Shown here piece after piece: positions 5,421 through 5,983 of a DNA stretch of 5,983 nt; the first letter of the stretch is position 1; every line of letters begins with the position of its first letter. The stretch covers positions 1-5,983 of the forward strand of contig CAMCXB010000098.1 of NCBI GenBank assembly GCA_945883145.1, written 5' to 3'. The position numbers and the translations under genes were made by a program. This stretch comes from Bordetella parapertussis. Lineage in GTDB: Bacteria > Pseudomonadota > Gammaproteobacteria > Burkholderiales > Burkholderiaceae_D. The notes beneath the pieces were generated by a model. The model ran no database searches, was not told the DNA's origin, and was given only the letters and a program-made list of their open reading frames with translations.

Positions 5421-5983
5421 ATGCGCCGTTTTTTTATTCTTTTATGCAGTTCAGTTTTTATCACTGCGTGTGATTCACCTGAGCGTGAAAATAAATTCTT
5501 TCCTTTAGCCGAAGGTAAGAGCTGGACCTATGCCGTTGAGACTGCGTTTGATGAACCCGAGCCACGTACGGATAAATCTAAACTCACTATTACCAACATG
5601 GGACGGAGTGATTTTGATGGCAAAGAAACTTGGCGCAGACGTAGCGATACGGGTAATGAATATTGGCTGCGTACAGACGAAAAAGGGGTATATCGCGTAG
5701 CAAGTAAAAATGCCACATCAAAAAAATCCTATTTAGACGCAAATATTCGCACCGTTATTCCTGCAAATTTAACCAAAGAAGAAAAATGGTCGGTTTCCAC
5801 AGTACCGTATTTTTTACGGCGTCGTAATGAGTGGCCACCTGAGTTTAAATATGTAGATAAATATCGGGACGTGACTATGAATTTCGCCATTGAAGCAATG
5901 AATCAAACGGTGAGTGTGCCAGCAGGTAAATTCACAGGATGTTTATTTATAGTTGGTCGCGCGGAAATTAATCTTTGGGTAGA
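5421..5983 (+). CDS. Lipoprotein of the channel operon, N-terminal 187 codons, cut by right edge
   Basis: The frame is open from the ATG at 5421 to the window edge. The start MRRFFILLCSSVFITAC gives a short lipoprotein signal with lipobox ITAC, so Cys17 should be lipidated. The next residue is Asp18, which in enterobacteria keeps lipoproteins in the inner membrane by avoiding the Lol pathway. The mature part begins with FFPLAEGKSWTYAVE (26-40), typical of a broad class of lipoproteins with 'FPL..G..W.Y', and ends in view with VSVPAGKFTGCLFI (164-177). A beta-rich fold is likely and no enzyme motif is seen. It begins one base after the preceding stop, which places it in the same operon. Its role is unknown; a periplasmic partner of the proton-channel complex is the natural guess. 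More genes may follow beyond the edge. Confidence 0.8.
   Translation, partial: MRRFFILLCSSVFITACDSPERENKFFPLAEGKSWTYAVETAFDEPEPRTDKSKLTITNMGRSDFDGKETWRRRSDTGNEYWLRTDEKGVYRVASKNATSKKSYLDANIRTVIPANLTKEEKWSVSTVPYFLRRRNEWPPEFKYVDKYRDVTMNFAIEAMNQTVSVPAGKFTGCLFIVGRAEINLWV

Noticed and set aside
5528..5716. Minus-strand frame of 62 codons opposite the lipoprotein gene
   Set aside because: It is antisense to an open lipoprotein frame with a clear lipobox.

Overview
The window looks like bacterial chromosome from a proteobacterium: Gram-negative envelope proteins, an RND efflux pump, a NosR-type denitrification regulator, and moderate-to-low GC judged by eye. I cannot place it below phylum level. Nothing suggests phage, an insertion sequence, a CRISPR array or structural RNA genes.

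Layout: (1) 1-336, minus strand: the first 112 codons of an RND (AcrB/MexB-like) transporter, running off the left edge. (2) 337-764: a 428-base divergent intergenic region with short palindromes and one candidate FNR/DNR-type promoter facing right. (3) 765-2915, plus: a complete NosR/NirI-family membrane flavo-iron-sulfur protein. It is not followed by nosZ or any other nos gene. (4) 2965-3354, plus: a small exported protein resembling the surface-adhesin E family, probably cotranscribed with nosR. (5) 3495-3524: a strong intrinsic terminator closing that unit. (6) 3598 to the right edge, plus: four tightly packed genes. They encode a four-helix MotA/TolQ/ExbB-like channel subunit, an ExbD/MotB-like one-helix subunit carrying a beta-rich periplasmic domain, an unknown two-helix membrane protein, and a lipoprotein cut by the window edge.

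How the genes may work together: the NosR-like protein should pass electrons from the quinol pool, through its iron-sulfur clusters, to a periplasmic flavin. Its usual partner NosZ must be elsewhere or absent. The four-gene operon is the most original part. It has the two core parts of a proton-driven inner-membrane motor but lacks the hallmarks of Tol, Ton, flagellar or Zorya systems (no TonB, TolA or OmpA-like peptidoglycan-binding domain). Its accessory domains all appear to face the periplasm, and the lipoprotein carries an inner-membrane retention signature. I read it as a possible uncharacterised proton-motive-force-driven envelope complex. That function is inferred from parts and gene order.
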